DNA from: Paramacrobiotus metropolitanus
Lineage: Eukaryota; Tardigrada; Eutardigrada; Parachela; Macrobiotidae
Direction of reading: 5' to 3'
NCBI RefSeq assembly: GCF_019649055.1
Contig: NW_026570248.1
Coordinates: 744,001 to 808,000 of the forward strand
DNA length: 64,000 bases
Part shown: piece after piece, positions 48,926 to 62,704 of the stretch
How positions within the stretch are numbered: the stretch's first letter is position 1
Layout: each line of letters begins with the position of its first letter
Made by a program: the position numbers and the translations under genes
Notes under the pieces: generated by a model
Database searches by the model: none
Seen by the model: only the letters and a program-made list of their open reading frames with translations
Told to the model about the DNA's origin: nothing

Positions 48926-49225
48926 TACGGTACTTCTAATAATTGTAAATGCGATTGTAACAATAAGTACCTATACTGGATCAAGAATCCGGAAAAATTC
49001 CACGTGCCGCAGTACATTACAGAGATGGTGGAATTTGAAGACCGTATCGAGCCGTACAACCTTCGGAATAGAAACCGCACCCTGATCAAGCGGAAGCGAA
49101 GAAGAAAGTTGGCGTCTGAGACACCTTTGCTTGGAAGGTTAATAAATTGTGGACATTTTTGGTTGATTCTAATTTTTCTGATCTGTTCGATATTCTTACT
49201 ATTGGTGCTTTTAAGCAAGCTTTGA
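48926..49225 (+). CDS. Possible small C-terminally membrane-anchored protein
   Basis: A frame opens after a CGTAG acceptor-like site at 48925 and runs to a stop at 49225. The first ATG is at 49025. It encodes a Cys cluster (CKCDC), then acidic and strongly basic stretches (YNLRNRNRTLIKRKRRRK), then a single C-terminal hydrophobic helix (FWLILIFLICSIFLLLVLL), the architecture of a tail-anchored membrane protein. An alternative donor at the GR codon (GTTAAT) would skip the helix. No family recognised; it could be a terminal exon or a chance ORF. Confidence 0.35.
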   Translation, partial: YGTSNNCKCDCNNKYLYWIKNPEKFHVPQYITEMVEFEDRIEPYNLRNRNRTLIKRKRRRKLASETPLLGRLINCGHFWLILIFLICSIFLLLVLLSKL

Positions 49226-52064
49226 ACCGTGTCAGTTTTGTTTAAAGGGTCTTTTTCTGTCTATCTGTACTCGTACTTTTAGATTTTACTGTTTGGCCAG
49301 GTTTAAAACCCCAGCTAGTACGTCACCCTAGCCGGAAATGGGCTACCTGCTCCACGATGAATAAATAATAACGGAACTGACCTGGTCAGTCCTGTGCACA
49401 AAGCGACTACACACAGCTGCGACGTAGGAAGTTGATGTTATGTAGTTTCTTGCAGGTCTTACTCGTGTTCTTCACTACTATACCAGTTCAATGGCAACTG
49501 ACAAATGGAAGATCTAGAACTTGATTATGGCGCAAAAAATGCATACAATATGCAGAGCTGACAAAAAGCAAGGCAAAACTTTCTTCGAAACAGTTATTTT
49601 AGAAAAACTTGCCAAATCAACCACCTTCTGTTAAAATATGATAGAGGTCAAAACCCTGCTACCCATTGGGTAATGGGTAACGTTCGTATTAATAAAAGTT
49701 GCACCCATTCAGTAGTACGTGATACCCTCTACGAGCACCCCAATCTGTTTTCGGATTTATGATTTAGCCGTTATACAAGGACTACCAACAGCAGGTAAGT
49801 AAAAAAACTTGAACGCATAAAACTTCTCTGTTAAATATTTTATTGATCTGTGAGAATACGTTAGCGATTTTATGTAGCGATTCGCCAAAAGTATAGAAGT
49901 ATCAAACTTTCGACTATGGTGTTACACTATATGTTGCGCTAAATTAAAAACCAGCTAGTAGTAAAATACGATTACATGCACGATTGTCTTCATGTTGGTA
50001 AAGCTGATGCTTCGTAGCCGGTAACTTGCCTATCGCGTACCCATCGCTACCCATCTTAATTTGAACCTAACCAGTAAGCACGCTTGCAGATATACAATCC
50101 GGCATACCATGGCGCCACCTACTTTTACAAACATGGAACGCATGCCCTGCAAGATGGAAAGCTGCAACATGACATTTAACAGGTTAGACAGCGCGAATTT
50201 GTGCCTCGCGTTTAAGTTAACCTTAGTATGATAATTTGGTTAAAAATGCCGATCTGTAATACTGCAGTACTTATCCATACCAACTATTAAGGATGTTGTA
50301 TCAAAAGGTAAAAAGACCATAGCGAACTTATAATAGAGCGGCGGATACAAATTTTTAAATAGTCGATTAAACGGAGCAAGTGCTGCATCAAATGACCGGC
50401 CCGACTTTTCAAGCAATCTCTCAGAACAAAAATTTTCTATCCGTTGTAAGTGTAGCCTAGCTGGATGATACACATTGCTACATACGAGCTGCACGTGTGG
50501 TGAATTGCGACTGTCAGCATCTGCTTGTACCTGCAAAGGCTGCCGCTGAAAATTCACTAATTAACAAGCCATTAAGGACATAGATTAGAATTTGGCAGTT
50601 CATAAGGGTATTTCAGATTGGGTAGAGGCACTAGTACAAAGAAAAGTGCGGCATCAGGTTATTCAGATCAGCAGTAGTGACCAGTACAATACGTTAGCAG
50701 ACTGAATTCACACAATAGACGTACAGCATATACAGTATTTCTTAAAAGTCTGCGGAAGCTGAAGTAGCATTGCAATTTCTCAAAACAAAAATTTTAAGTA
50801 TGGAGCATGCAGTAATTTTCAGTATGCAGTAATTTATAAATTGATTTGTGTAGTTACCGGGTGGCTGAGTAAAATGGTGGTCTGATATAACATGCTGCGC
50901 GCTCCTTCCGGCTAATACCTTGTTGACAACTTGACGTTGTCTTACCATTAGTTTCATTTGAAAGAGCAATGTTTGCAACATAAAAAAAAATAAGTCAAGC
51001 CGCCACTTTATTATATTGATTTCTTTGGGAATTGTTTCGAAAAGGGTGGATTTGGAGGCTGTCACGGAAGCGGAAACTCGCAGTCACTCATCTCAAGTTA
51101 AAAATTGCTACTTGCACAATATAAAATAACCAATAACTCTTACCGTAACTAATTCGTTTACGTCCACCGCTCCACGGCTTACAATAAATATTAACAATTC
51201 TAAAAGCGGTAGCCTACTGCATTGCCGGGCACCGCTAATATCTTCCCCAAGTGACAGTTAATGTAAGCGATTAAGCATGCTAATGCGCCTTGTTTTGTAA
51301 GGAATTAATTAAGCACTGTAATTATACCTAAATACTTTGGGAAAAGGAATATAACCGGTATATATATGTTGTTTCAGGGCTGACGACGCAAAACGTCATT
51401 ATAAGGAAGCGCATTTGCGTAAAACCGCGTGTCATGCGAGTTCTGCGGAAAAATCCTGTTAAAGTAAGTATTTTCTTTAACAAACAACGCAAACGAAAAA
51501 ATAAATAGCGATATTATGTAAAATACTTATTAATAGTTATTATTACTTGCTATATATTCGCTTTGAACTACCAAATTTTGTTAAATGAGTTTTACATTGT
51601 GCTGATTATAGAAGGTGCCTATCACGGCACGTCCGCACCAGTAAATCCTGTCCCGGAAGTGCCATTCTGCACGCTTTAGCATCAGGAGCGCTGATCGTGG
51701 CGGACGATGTGGAGAACCAAGCTCCGTCCCCTGGCCACTGAGATTATCCGGTTGTCCAAGAACGGTGTACACACTGGTAGTATGGCCTATGGAGCAGTAT
51801 TCATGAATGAATCTCTGCTGTAAATTTTGGTTACACATTTTATTAATTCCTTCGGTTCGTTTGGCTTTTATTATTTGGTACTTGCTCGCTTTGATGTGTT
51901 TTTGCTGCTGATGGATTTATTATCGAACGTAAAAAAATTGCCAGAAGGGCACTGTATGTTTGGTTCCTGTCAATTTTTCTTAATTTGACTCTTTAATTTC
52001 ACTGTACTGCGCTGACGTTGGTCATGAATCGATGATTCGTAATAAAACAAATCGGGGCGTTATT
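49226..52064. other. Region with only weak coding candidates
   Basis: Candidate fragments exist but do not assemble into a gene. Minus-strand ORF 51581-51838 contains WHFRDRIYWCGRAVIGTF. Minus-strand exon-like pieces lie near 50926-51065 (before a GTAAGA donor) and 50240-50530 (after a TTTGCAG acceptor). A plus-strand exon-like piece with good splice sites lies at about 51378-51461. Phases do not link them convincingly, and none has a domain I can name. Confidence 0.3.
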
Positions 52065-55000
52065 TTAGAATCGGCTCTTAATCCACATTAAAAATTTCTG
52101 AATTGTGCCCAACATTTCATCGTCCGGGCTGCAGTTGTACTCCAGCAGTATTTTGCACAACCGCAACACCGCCACAGCCAGCAATACCCGTTCGCTGTCC
52201 GGTAGGGAAGCTATCTCGAAAACAGTATAAATCAACCGCCTTTTAGCCAAAATTGTTATAGCCACATCCTAAAATAAACAGCGATAAGGCGATATTTTTC
52301 GACTTCCTGTGATGTAGACTAAATTTGAGAAATACCTCTTCAATCGCAGTTTGCAGTTCTACCGCCACATCACTGGGCAGTTCCAGAGGGGAAGTCACCG
52401 ATTCACGAAAGGGATTTTTACGTGAAACTTCACCGGAATCGGCACTATTCAAAGGGCGTTCGCTGATAGTTTTCATCTCCCTGTGAATCGTCTCAACAAT
52501 TTCCAAAATTACCCGTTTCCGCGTTTCGACACCGGTAATCTCTGGCGCGGAACCGCCTGCGGTCGTACCGCTAAGAGTCACTTCAACCAGTCCTGGCGAT
52601 CCTTCAGATTTTTCTGTTTCCTGTAGGCGCTCGGGGATGGAAGTCGGAGTTGTCTCCGCTTTAGAGGCAGCGCACCGCCTTATGATTCTGTCGTTGTTAC
52701 TAACTGTAGCCAGATATTCCTGCACCAGATGTTCGGCCCACTTTATGTAATATTGCTCAAAAAAGGTCATCGCTTCCATAGACATCATGTCGTCTTCCAG
52801 TTTAAGAACCGGACAATCGGAGAACAGAGCAACACCGCTGGATGATTTGCGCTGCAGAAGAAGGATATTTATTAGCTCCGTAGTGTGAAGATTTCCGCTC
52901 GTTTCCACCAACTGGCATAAATTGATGGCGTATGGGCTGGAGAAGACGCGTTTTATAAGAAATTTTAATCCGGACAGATTGTCGAAATCGCAAGCCAGCG
53001 TGTAAATGTGACGAATTATACACAACAACATGAGGCGTTCATAACTTCCAAGATACTTTATGCGTGCTAAAACCGCATAATAAAAAAAGAGGTTAAGTAA
53101 CACTGAAAATGTGGGACTTTAAAGCTAGCTAGTAAACAAATAACGATTACAAGTATCGAACAATCTCTGACGACTGAGGTGTGACAAAGATGACTGTTGC
53201 AACGCATGTAAGCTGTATTGATTAACGAAATCGCAAATGCGAAAACTCACATGGTTCGGTGTGGGAATTCAACAAGTACTGAAGCACGTTCAGCGTCTGG
53301 AATGCACACATTAAACTGTTGACCAGCACATCCACCGGGATTCTGAAAAACGACAGACAAAATTAATGTGCAATGCTGAGGCATTTCCGGCAAAGCAAGA
53401 AGTGCCCTTTTTTGGCTAATGTATCACTCTTTACTTATGATTTGTTTAGATTGTATGTGGTTGTCTGCCAACCGTTTCTGTCCTCTTTAGAATAAAATTA
53501 ATACTGATTCACACAAGGTTTCTATCCTTTTCCTGCGTTAACTCCCAAACGGATATCCTGCAATCTTTTGTCCACCAAAATACCTATGCCTAAAATTTAT
53601 CCGAAAAATTTCGACAGTATTTAAGGGAATCCTTAGTAAATAACGACAAGATCGAAAGAGGAGAGGAAAGCAAATGACAGCCTCAGCAAAAGTGTATGTG
53701 CATAAAAACTGTCATAAGAGAATACGAGATAGGATAGTACTGTTCACGAGTCTGCTTACCGCTTCAAAAATAAATTGGAGCTGACATGATAGTCCAGTTC
53801 GGATGGATAAACCAAAAATGCAAATGATTTGCCCGCCGCGCTCGTGTCTGGATTTATGGCGGCATTCAACTCATTTTTGCGCTGGGGTTCCGTTAGGAAG
53901 ATCTAAATTAACAATCAACATGATTACATGCCGCATGACTAGTACTGGCTACTAAACAAAGCAACATTAGGATTACGATAAAATTACCTGATATGCATTT
54001 TGTCGCATCTTTTGCATTTCCATAAACGAACTATCATTGGTTACGGCGATTTTAATATGCGCCGTGTCGCCGTAGATACTTTTGGAGTGATAACTGTAGC
54101 AAGACATCAAGTCTTGCAAAGGAACGAAGGCTACGTGAACCACCTTTAGCAGATTTCGGACCATGCTTTCCCGGCAAACTGTCGTAGGAAGATCTGCCAT
54201 CCTGGTCACCAGATGTCTAAAAGCATAAAACTTATGCTTTTCTATCCATTTCCAGTATCCTTTAATACCACAAAATGTGCGTGAAAAAGAGTGTTGGGGA
54301 TTAATTTTGGGCTTGCCTAACACATGACGATCCGAGTTTAACAGTAGCCTCATGGGAACAGGATAAGCATTCGGCCAGGAAATGAAAAATGACATCCAAA
54401 TGATATTCCGCATTGGCAAGGTCTAGAAAGGTCACAAGTTGTAAGTATGGGCCAGTATGGGCTTTTTTGTTCTGTGATCATGTAATATCGCAATTTCGCA
54501 AACTAATATTTTCCAGTTATCTACCTGAAAACAATCCAAATTACCGCTGGTTTTAAGTTACGCAAAAATGCGGCTAGGTACTTCAAACGATGATACGCTA
54601 TAAATTAGCAATATTAAGTAGCAAACAACAGTACAGTACCTTCCGCGCTGGCGGCAAAGATATCTGCAACAAGTTCCGTCAGCAGGCCAATCAGTTGCTG
54701 GAATGGGCCATCGTGACGAGAGTTTTTCCTTCGTAGCATCTTTTGCATAACCGGCACAAGGGAAGTTGATATTATCAGCAAACAGAAATTCGTATCTGCA
54801 TGATGCAGTACTGTATTAGTTTCAATTTTAATGCACTTGCTTCTGCAAACATAGGCATTGCATTTACACTGCTTTTGCCGGGCACCATTGCGCAGGACTT
54901 CTATGATAGTTTCGACAGCGTATGAATTTACTGCACTCCATGAAGTACTCAATCCGTTAATCAGACCATCCACCACAATATGGACGGCCATTAAAATTCC

Positions 55001-58000
55001 CTTTTTGCCGTTCCATTGCCACATGGACTCCATCACGGCTTCCACGTCAACACTGGACGAACGTTTCTGCGTAAAAAATTTTGTCCGAATTTCCGAACGA
55101 GTTTCTTCCCCTGGAAAAAAACCACACAAGCTTGATACTGTATATTATTACAACCAAGGATGCATGGAAGAGAACAAGATCTTCATGGTCGAAGCGTTAA
55201 CGAGTTCAGTTGGGTATTTGTGTATTTATTGTGGGAAGTGGGGGTTTGAAAGGATTAAGCATGTATTGGCAAAGATTTGTAATGGCTTTTTATTTCTTCC
55301 GAACACACCTGGAATCCATACGTATATCTGTTCCAGAAGATGTTCTTCCAGCATTTCCGTAGTTGACGCTATGGCAAGCACAAAATCAATTTCTTGGACT
55401 GGCGCCAACATTGCACGAATTCTGTAAAAATAACAAATGCCATAACAAGTATTGTCCTGAAAGTGGTTTCTAATTATAAAAAACATTATGGAAGTAATCT
55501 ATCAACAGGTTAAGTTTTGCAAATAACCACAACCTTATTATCAGTATTGCTCAAGATACTGTATAAAGTGCATTTACTTCACCTCTTGGCTCTTGCTAAT
55601 GTATACATCTCATGAAAAATCATTAATTTTAATGAAATTATTATGAAAGCGAACCGAGCACACATACCGGGCTGCTTCGACGAGTCCAGGAAAATCACTC
55701 ATAAGATGCAAAGAAAACATGAGCTGCATGGAATGGCCGATGTACTTCAGAGCATTTTGTCCCAAAAGCGGTAAAGAATCCGAAGTGGTAGAATCCACTG
55801 TAAAAAAATAAATCTCACAAAGGTCACTTCATGGTTCAAGAACAATATCTTCGTACAAGCGGTGCGGTAAAGTTTCAACAAGCTCTGGATGCATTCCCAT
55901 AAAGAAGTCGTGTAAATGCGGATGCTGTCACTGTTTAGATATGCCTACAAAAATAACGTTGAACGCAGTGGTCCAGATTGACTGCAGTTCAACGGCTATA
56001 ATTATATACAAACCTCGTACACGTCGCTTACGGCTTGCAATAAACTGCCGCTTTTGGAGTCAATCTGAATACCGCGTAGTGTGCAAAATAAACTTTTCCA
56101 ACCAGATCTGGAAAGCAACAAAAAAATTAACCGAAATTCCACCAAACATGTAGTTCCATCAAATTTAATTTGGCGAGCTACTGAATGAGGGATTTAAAAC
56201 TCACTTTATATCAGATTTGGAAGTTTCCACAAGATTGCACAAAGAATAAACGATTAGCTCTTGAAGTTCAGTGCTGCACACTTGCGTGCATACTAAACTT
56301 TCATACGGTTTCAACTGAAGTTCATTAAAGTGAAAGTGCTGGTTTTCCGTTACGGAAGATGTCAGCGCGGCGACCAGTGCATGAATATTTGAAACGGCTT
56401 TTTCCGATACAACCGGGGTACGACTGGCGGCAGTCTAAGCAATCGGTTACTTAAACGTCTCAAAAAGTCAAAAGATCATCGTTTGCATGTTATTACCTGA
56501 TACAAAAAGGGAATAGCCGTCGCCCACACAATCATCACATGTAAAAGTGGACGGCCACATTTCGATGATAGTATGACCACATTTGTCAGCCTTTCCATCA
56601 ACATTATGCGCTCAGTATCCACGCGCAGAAGTACACCGCCAAGAGTTCGAATGAAGTTGCATAGGTTGGTCAAATTCAGCTTCTGCGTCGCCTCCACAAA
56701 ACATCTATAAAATCTTGGGGTTATACATGCGCATATGTTAGGATAAAAATAAAGTGAAGGAAAATCCTAGACAGGCATAAGTGGTTACAAGTGTATATAA
56801 AGAAAGGTAAAGTTACTAACTGGTCCAGGGAATTTAACAAAGCACCGAGCGCCATGTAAGAGTGATCAACATCCAAAGCTTCACTGGGTTTAGTTTCTGC
56901 CGACCCCATATATCGCGTTGTGATATCGGCCACCGTGGAGCTGGAATACAAATTTCAGAGTAGGTCGTACTGCCGCAAACGCAGATGCCACAAAACAGTC
57001 CATTATTTTTTCTTTAACTAAAGCTCTGGTACAATTGGCGTTCTACGAATGTCGAATATCCATCGTCAGTTGCACAGGTACTCTTACCTGCAGTCCTGGA
57101 GCTCTCGCTTCGTCAAACTCGCCGACTTGGAGCTCATAAGGTATTTCGTCTCCAGTCGATGCAGGTATAAATAACATCTGCAATAATTTGAAAAATAAAG
57201 CAACGATTATTAACAATTTTATAAATATCAAATTCTGATAAAATACGTATATCATTTTCTATAACTCCACATAATATGGACAGGACATGGGTGTATATTT
57301 GCGACCCTAAATGTAGTCCCCAGCGAGCGTAGTAAAGCCACTGTTTTAATTTAGGACTGTATTTGAATTTCATTTTGTGCAAAGATGCTAAAAACTTAAG
57401 TAATATAATCACGTATGGCACTGCAAGCGCCTAATAAGATCGGTCTGTGGAAACGCGTTGTATGCTCTTGATATTCTCTTGTCTTATGCGCGTATTTTGC
57501 CATGCTAAGCCTATTTTAACATAAAGTTCTTAAAAGCAGGAAAACCGCTTTTACCTAAGTCCCTTATTCGAAAGCTTAAATGTGCATTTTATGCTTTTCC
57601 AATCCTGTATGCACCTTTATGCATTAAGGCGCACAAAGCTAAAAATTTCGTAAAAAGATACTATATGCACAGTTATAGTGCTCTTAAAATGACTAACGTA
57701 AAAAAAGCTTTCCAACATTCCGGATTATGGCTACCCATCTCCAGGCTCCTTCGAAGTACAACATCAATACTTAACACGCTCCAGGGATGAAGGCGCAGAA
57801 GCAACGGGTTCGGCGTTACCGCGGTGTTTAATGACGGGGAAGGATACAAACTGGAACAGCACACCCGCGCTAACAGTGCGTAGGCACTGCTGCATAAATC
57901 GAACAAATCTGTGTGAAAGAACAGGTTTACGGGAAGTAAGCATTGAAAAAATGAAGGAAGGAACTTACGCAGTCGCGCACAAAGGTCAGCGTACCGCTGC

Positions 58001-61000
58001 AGACCGCCCAGTGCGGAGCACATCAGTTGTAAAACATCTTCCGTTAGCTCTTTTTTAATCGACAATAACTTCGTGCGGGAAAACAAATCCAAAAATACAC
58101 TTTGCAGACTCATTTCTAAACCTTTCCAACAACGTCCAACTAGATAACGCGCCAGCTTTGTCCCTGCATACGATGAAAATGGTATTAGTAAATGAGCCAA
58201 CAAGAAAAGCTGGCAGGAAATTCGTACGACTTCTTTGGTTCATCATCATTAAATAATAATGAAAACTCACCAGCATCTCGCTCCGGTTTCAGGCTTCTCC
58301 GGGTTACGGATTCTAACCGGACACAGTCTCCCAGGTAAGGGTGATCTCTCCCAATGCCTTCGATATCTGAAAGCACACATTTAATGACTAATTTTGATTT
58401 GCCTGGGATTTTTTAATACTTTCTACAAACGGCAGCGCTCACTAGGGGGAATCTAACCGAAATTGTATGAAACCTTGATGACAATAAAATCTACATGGAA
58501 AGTGAAACCGGAGAGGTAAAGGAATAATTTTTAATTTATATAGGTTATAAACCCTGTAACACCTTAAAACAGGCAACTCCAGACTCCTAACCTCGTATTG
58601 TTTGAATCAGGGGCGGTTCATTTTCGCTTAACATGTACCCGGCATCAGACAAGATATCAACATCGAGGATAGTCTGATGAACTTCCCGAATCCATGCATG
58701 CGACATGTACACGAGAAGTCCACATCCCAGCACGCCGCTGATGAATTCTTTTTCTGGCATTGGCGGAACAGCATCTGCAGAACGACGGATCTATTACTTA
58801 ATAAGAGAAGGGCTGTAGCAAAAATATAGTTACAAGGTCATTTTACGATTGTATATTTCTAAAGCTCTACCTGACTTCTTGGTCAGACGTCTGCCGTAAT
58901 ACCGGCTATCGCGTCCTCTGACAGTAAACCGCAAGACTTGATATGTCGCCACATATACCGCATCGGCGTTCACATAAGGAATTCCATTATACAAATTTTT
59001 TTCATCTAAAAGCAAAGGAAATAAGATCGGTAAAACCAGAAAGATCCGTAATTTGTAAATAACTGAGTAAGGCACAAAGCTACCATAATCCGTGACACCA
59101 CATTAGCATAAACGAGAGAAAAATGGCCAGCCAAAGTAGCCGGAAACTAGTGCACGAGGCATGTGTCCCTCAGATTAATAAGCGTTTGCATATTCTGCAC
59201 GTATAAAAAAAGCAACAATAATTTTACGTTCTGTACTCTTACGTGTAGATAATCAAAATAATTACTGCTATTGATAGATTAATGTGTAATTTTCACTCGG
59301 GTGCAATAAGATCTCCCCACCTTCACAAAAATCCGATGCAAACTGCTGCATGGCCTCGTCCACCTCCACCGTACTGATCTTGCTAATCATTCCCCGCACA
59401 CTGACCGTCAACTGGCTGAGAAAACGAGCCGCACTGTCGATTTCGTCGTGCTCCGTGCGCGGCGGGCATATAGTCTCCAGCCCCGACCCGAAGCGTATTT
59501 CCGCCTTCTCAGTTTTCTCTTCGAGGGATGTCTGCGCCTCTACTATTCCGCGTCGCTCACCTTCCTCTTCCACGGCGTCAATACTGTCCACCGATTCCAG
59601 CCGGCTGCGTCCGTTCTCCAAATCCCCGGCGCCGGCTTCCTCCAGAGACTGTGCCGTTTGCAGTTGATACTGCGTAGCCAGTCGTTCCGCTTGCTCTTCC
59701 AACTGTTCCACTGATGGCGGTGAAGTGTCGCCCAGGCGAGCGAAGGCGTTGTTGATGCCGGCTACCTGATCGGCAGCCAGGTCAGTCCCTTCCATGAGGT
59801 GCTCCAGAGAGGTCAGGAAGGCCAGCGCCAACTTCGTGCACACTGTTTCCACCTCGTGATGCTTAATTCGAGCTAATTTAGCTAGAGTCTCCGATACTCT
59901 GAAATTTCAACTGGTATTCACTTAAATAATTTTAAGCGCTGTTTGGTCTAGAAATTTGCGCAACTTGTTCCGTCTTTCACATTTCAGAACAGGCTAACAA
60001 AAGTAACATTGCTACTTCTCTTGATTGAAACTTTTCATTCTTTTCTTGGAAACGAAGTTCTTGTTCGGGATTTTATTTTATCTTCTCAATTTACATCAAA
60101 ATTGTGAAAATGTAGGAACAATAGTGCTAAAAAATATTTTTGATATATCGATAAGTTTTTTTACTTACATGGCAATAAGACATGTGTCCGGCATAAAACC
60201 ATGATCATTTGGTCCTTCTAATTCGGCCAAGAAGTGCGGCGAATCCAACACCTGAAATATGTATCATAGCAAACACCGGTTTCTTCTTCTCTTGTCACAT
60301 TCCACTTGCCTCAATTAAATTACTTAAAGTATACAAACGCTGACGAACAGACACAACGGAAGCCATTCGTTGAAGGAGCGATCCCAGGACGCACCGCATG
60401 GAATCGGTACGGCTGTACGTTCGCGCCAAATGTACAAAAATTCTATGTACGCAGAAAAGATGAAGTTAAATTGCGCTACACAATAATGATCGCTCGGGAT
60501 TTCGAGATGACGATCGCACTACTCAGCAAAAAAAACGGAGTTTTTTGTAATAGTGTTTTCGTTCTCACTGTTAAACCATCCCGAATGTTTTCTGATCCCT
60601 TACTGAGCAATCAGTTTGATCTCGATCATTTCCATGTCGTTGGTATTGGTTAATCCAGCAGCGGCCTGAACATGACGCGCAATCGACTGCATATACATTT
60701 CCGCCGGTTTTCCCAACCAATGGCATAATGCTGGAGTTATCTTGCGCCTGCGTATAGCAAAGAGCACAACCCTTATTTTAGAGGAAATTGTAATATCCTT
60801 TAGAATACGACTATCTGTTCCGGCTTTCCATTCATACAGCATAAAAAAGTACCATTCACCAAACATATTCCTGAAATTGTGGATGATGTTGTATCGGTTT
60901 CGATGTGTGTCGCAGTATGGTGTAAATGGATAATAACGTTGTACGTAAAACTTCTATCCCTTTGATATCGTCCGAAAAGCTGGAACAAAAACCCGTGCTC

Positions 61001-62160
61001 CAACATTCCGGTAGACCAATGTACTGCAACTGATGCAATTTCAAGCTAAGCAAAATACCCACTTTTGCAGATTTTCCAGATTGTCTCCAAAGAATGTCAG
61101 AACAGTTTGAAAATCCGAAGGCAGCACAGAATCGACGGCAGAATTTGCTGCAAATGATTATGCTGTTATTATCTATCATGTATCAATGTAATTGTGAACA
61201 ACGCACTGGCGTACAAAAAAAACGGTACCATTGTTCAAAACGGTTTTGCAGAACGATGTCACGGCTTGGACATTGGTGGCAGAAGCGGCAGTTTTCACGT
61301 TGACTGACCGACGTAATCCACAAACTTGCATACAAAACTACAAAAATATTGGTAAGTGCGGATATAAAACCAACGTAATGACGTGGAAAAATTCAGTTCC
61401 GTTGCATATAAATTTATAATTTATACCATGATGATCTTCATAAGCGCATATGGATCCTGCATCCACAGCGGCTGGCAAGCCAGTTGCAAGGAAACCTGTG
61501 TTGAGTTAAAAATTAAGTATCGTGTAGTTTGGAAGCTGTCCGAGTACGGTCTAAATTTTAAGATTAGCGTTAATTTAAATTAATACATTCCAAATTTAGA
61601 AAAGCCTCAAACTTCAGACATATACCCGCAAGATTTCAACAACGGTGTCATCGGAACCTTCTAGGCAAAGTTCAGCCAACGCATTTACGAACATTTCCGG
61701 GAACGAATGCCTGCTTTCACCGGTCAAGTTGTTGGGACTAAATCGTTCATCTTCTAGTAGCCGCTGAAAGCACACAAGGTTTTGAGTAATTTTAAAACAG
61801 AAGCATTGGAAAAAAAATCCATACCTGCATGCATCCAATTCCCAAATGCTGCAACTTCTTCTGCTCGGTATGGAACACGACACGCAAAAACTGGAAGATT
61901 CTCTGCAGGCATTCGAAGTCGATTTCGCCAGAAAAGTAATCTTTGCGTGGCTGAAGGTATCCTGGACATTCATGGATAGGTACACACATACTGTACGAAA
62001 CAGCTGCAAATGAGCATATGCAATAGTAACATTCTAACATACCAAAAATATCAGCCGCCAATTTGTTTACGGAGTGCGCTTCCGCCGGGTTTCCTTTCTG
62101 GTTCACCTCTCTCACTATACCACGTAGGATTTCTTCTAATAAATCCGTTTTCGCCGCCAT
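52065..62160 (-). CDS. ARFGEF3: ARFGEF3/BIG3 homologue (large HEAT-like Arf-GEF-family protein)
   Basis: Thirty-two exons close in frame to about 1826 residues (human about 2177). Transcript order: 62160-62043, 61961-61825, 61763-61626, 61495-61427, 61337-61207, 60979-60860, 60747-60604, 60442-60310, 60251-60169, 59898-59297, 59005-58871, 58774-58592, 58366-58271, 58163-57969, 57908-57698, 57306-57271, 57177-57088, 56940-56821, 56704-56497, 56434-56205, 56107-56014, 55944-55857, 55797-55668, 55421-55309, 55110-54868, 54795-54640, 54597-54562, 54259-53988, 53902-53760, 53342-53251, 53066-52336, 52268-52065. Diagnostic matches to human BIG3 include EVDEAMQQFASDFCEG, ARYLVGRCWKGLE, LEMGSHNPECW and GRPLLHVMIVWA. 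BIG3 regulates secretory-granule biogenesis and binds prohibitin. I see no intact Sec7 catalytic motif, as in vertebrate BIG3, where it is degenerate. The intron at 60309 uses a GC donor (GAG before GCAAGT). The exons at 57271-57306 and 54562-54597 are short and least certain. Confidence 0.9.
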
Positions 62161-62704
62161 TTTGACAAGAAAAACGATAATAAAAGAATCACGAAAATCT
62201 TACAGACTTATTTTGTCCAAATTGCTTTAGCTGATTTGGAACCGTATCCACAAATCAATAGCGAAACCATTGTGAAGCTCGCTCTTGCAATCCAGCCCAC
62301 CGATCGATTGCCGCTTTGGCAAACGACAAGATGTACGCTTATACCCATGCGTCCAGTATACTACTGTTGCACAACTGCACTGCGATCGGCAATTTTACAT
62401 CGTCCAGAATTGTTAACGCACACGCGAACTCATCCGAGACGATTACAAATTTTATTAAAAATTTGTCCGAATGTCACCACCAAATATAAAAATTTATTTC
62501 CGTTTGATTTAAGCTAGAAATTAAGAAATAAGTAATACACAGTGTTAATACACACTACACCTTCCTCGACAGCCGCAACTGTACCAGGAAACAAGATGAC
62601 AGTAACAATGCACATACAAATTAATGCGACGTACCATTCAACAACGGCACACAGACCAACAGTACTGCGTATCATGAAAGCACCGAAAGATTCTGTCGTC
62701 TACA
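62161..62704. other. Spacer between the H2C2 gene and ARFGEF3
   Basis: The two minus-strand genes are tandem. This 540-bp stretch should contain the 3' end of the H2C2 gene and the ARFGEF3 promoter. No exon supported. Confidence 0.5.

Noticed and set aside
51581-51838. Minus-strand ORF as a palmitoyltransferase N-terminal exon
   Set aside because: The short WCGRAVIG-like stretch faintly recalls DHHC enzymes, but no DHHC motif or linked exon was found.
54858-55427. 189-residue plus-strand ORF
   Set aside because: Antisense to two ARFGEF3 exons whose phases and homology are clear.
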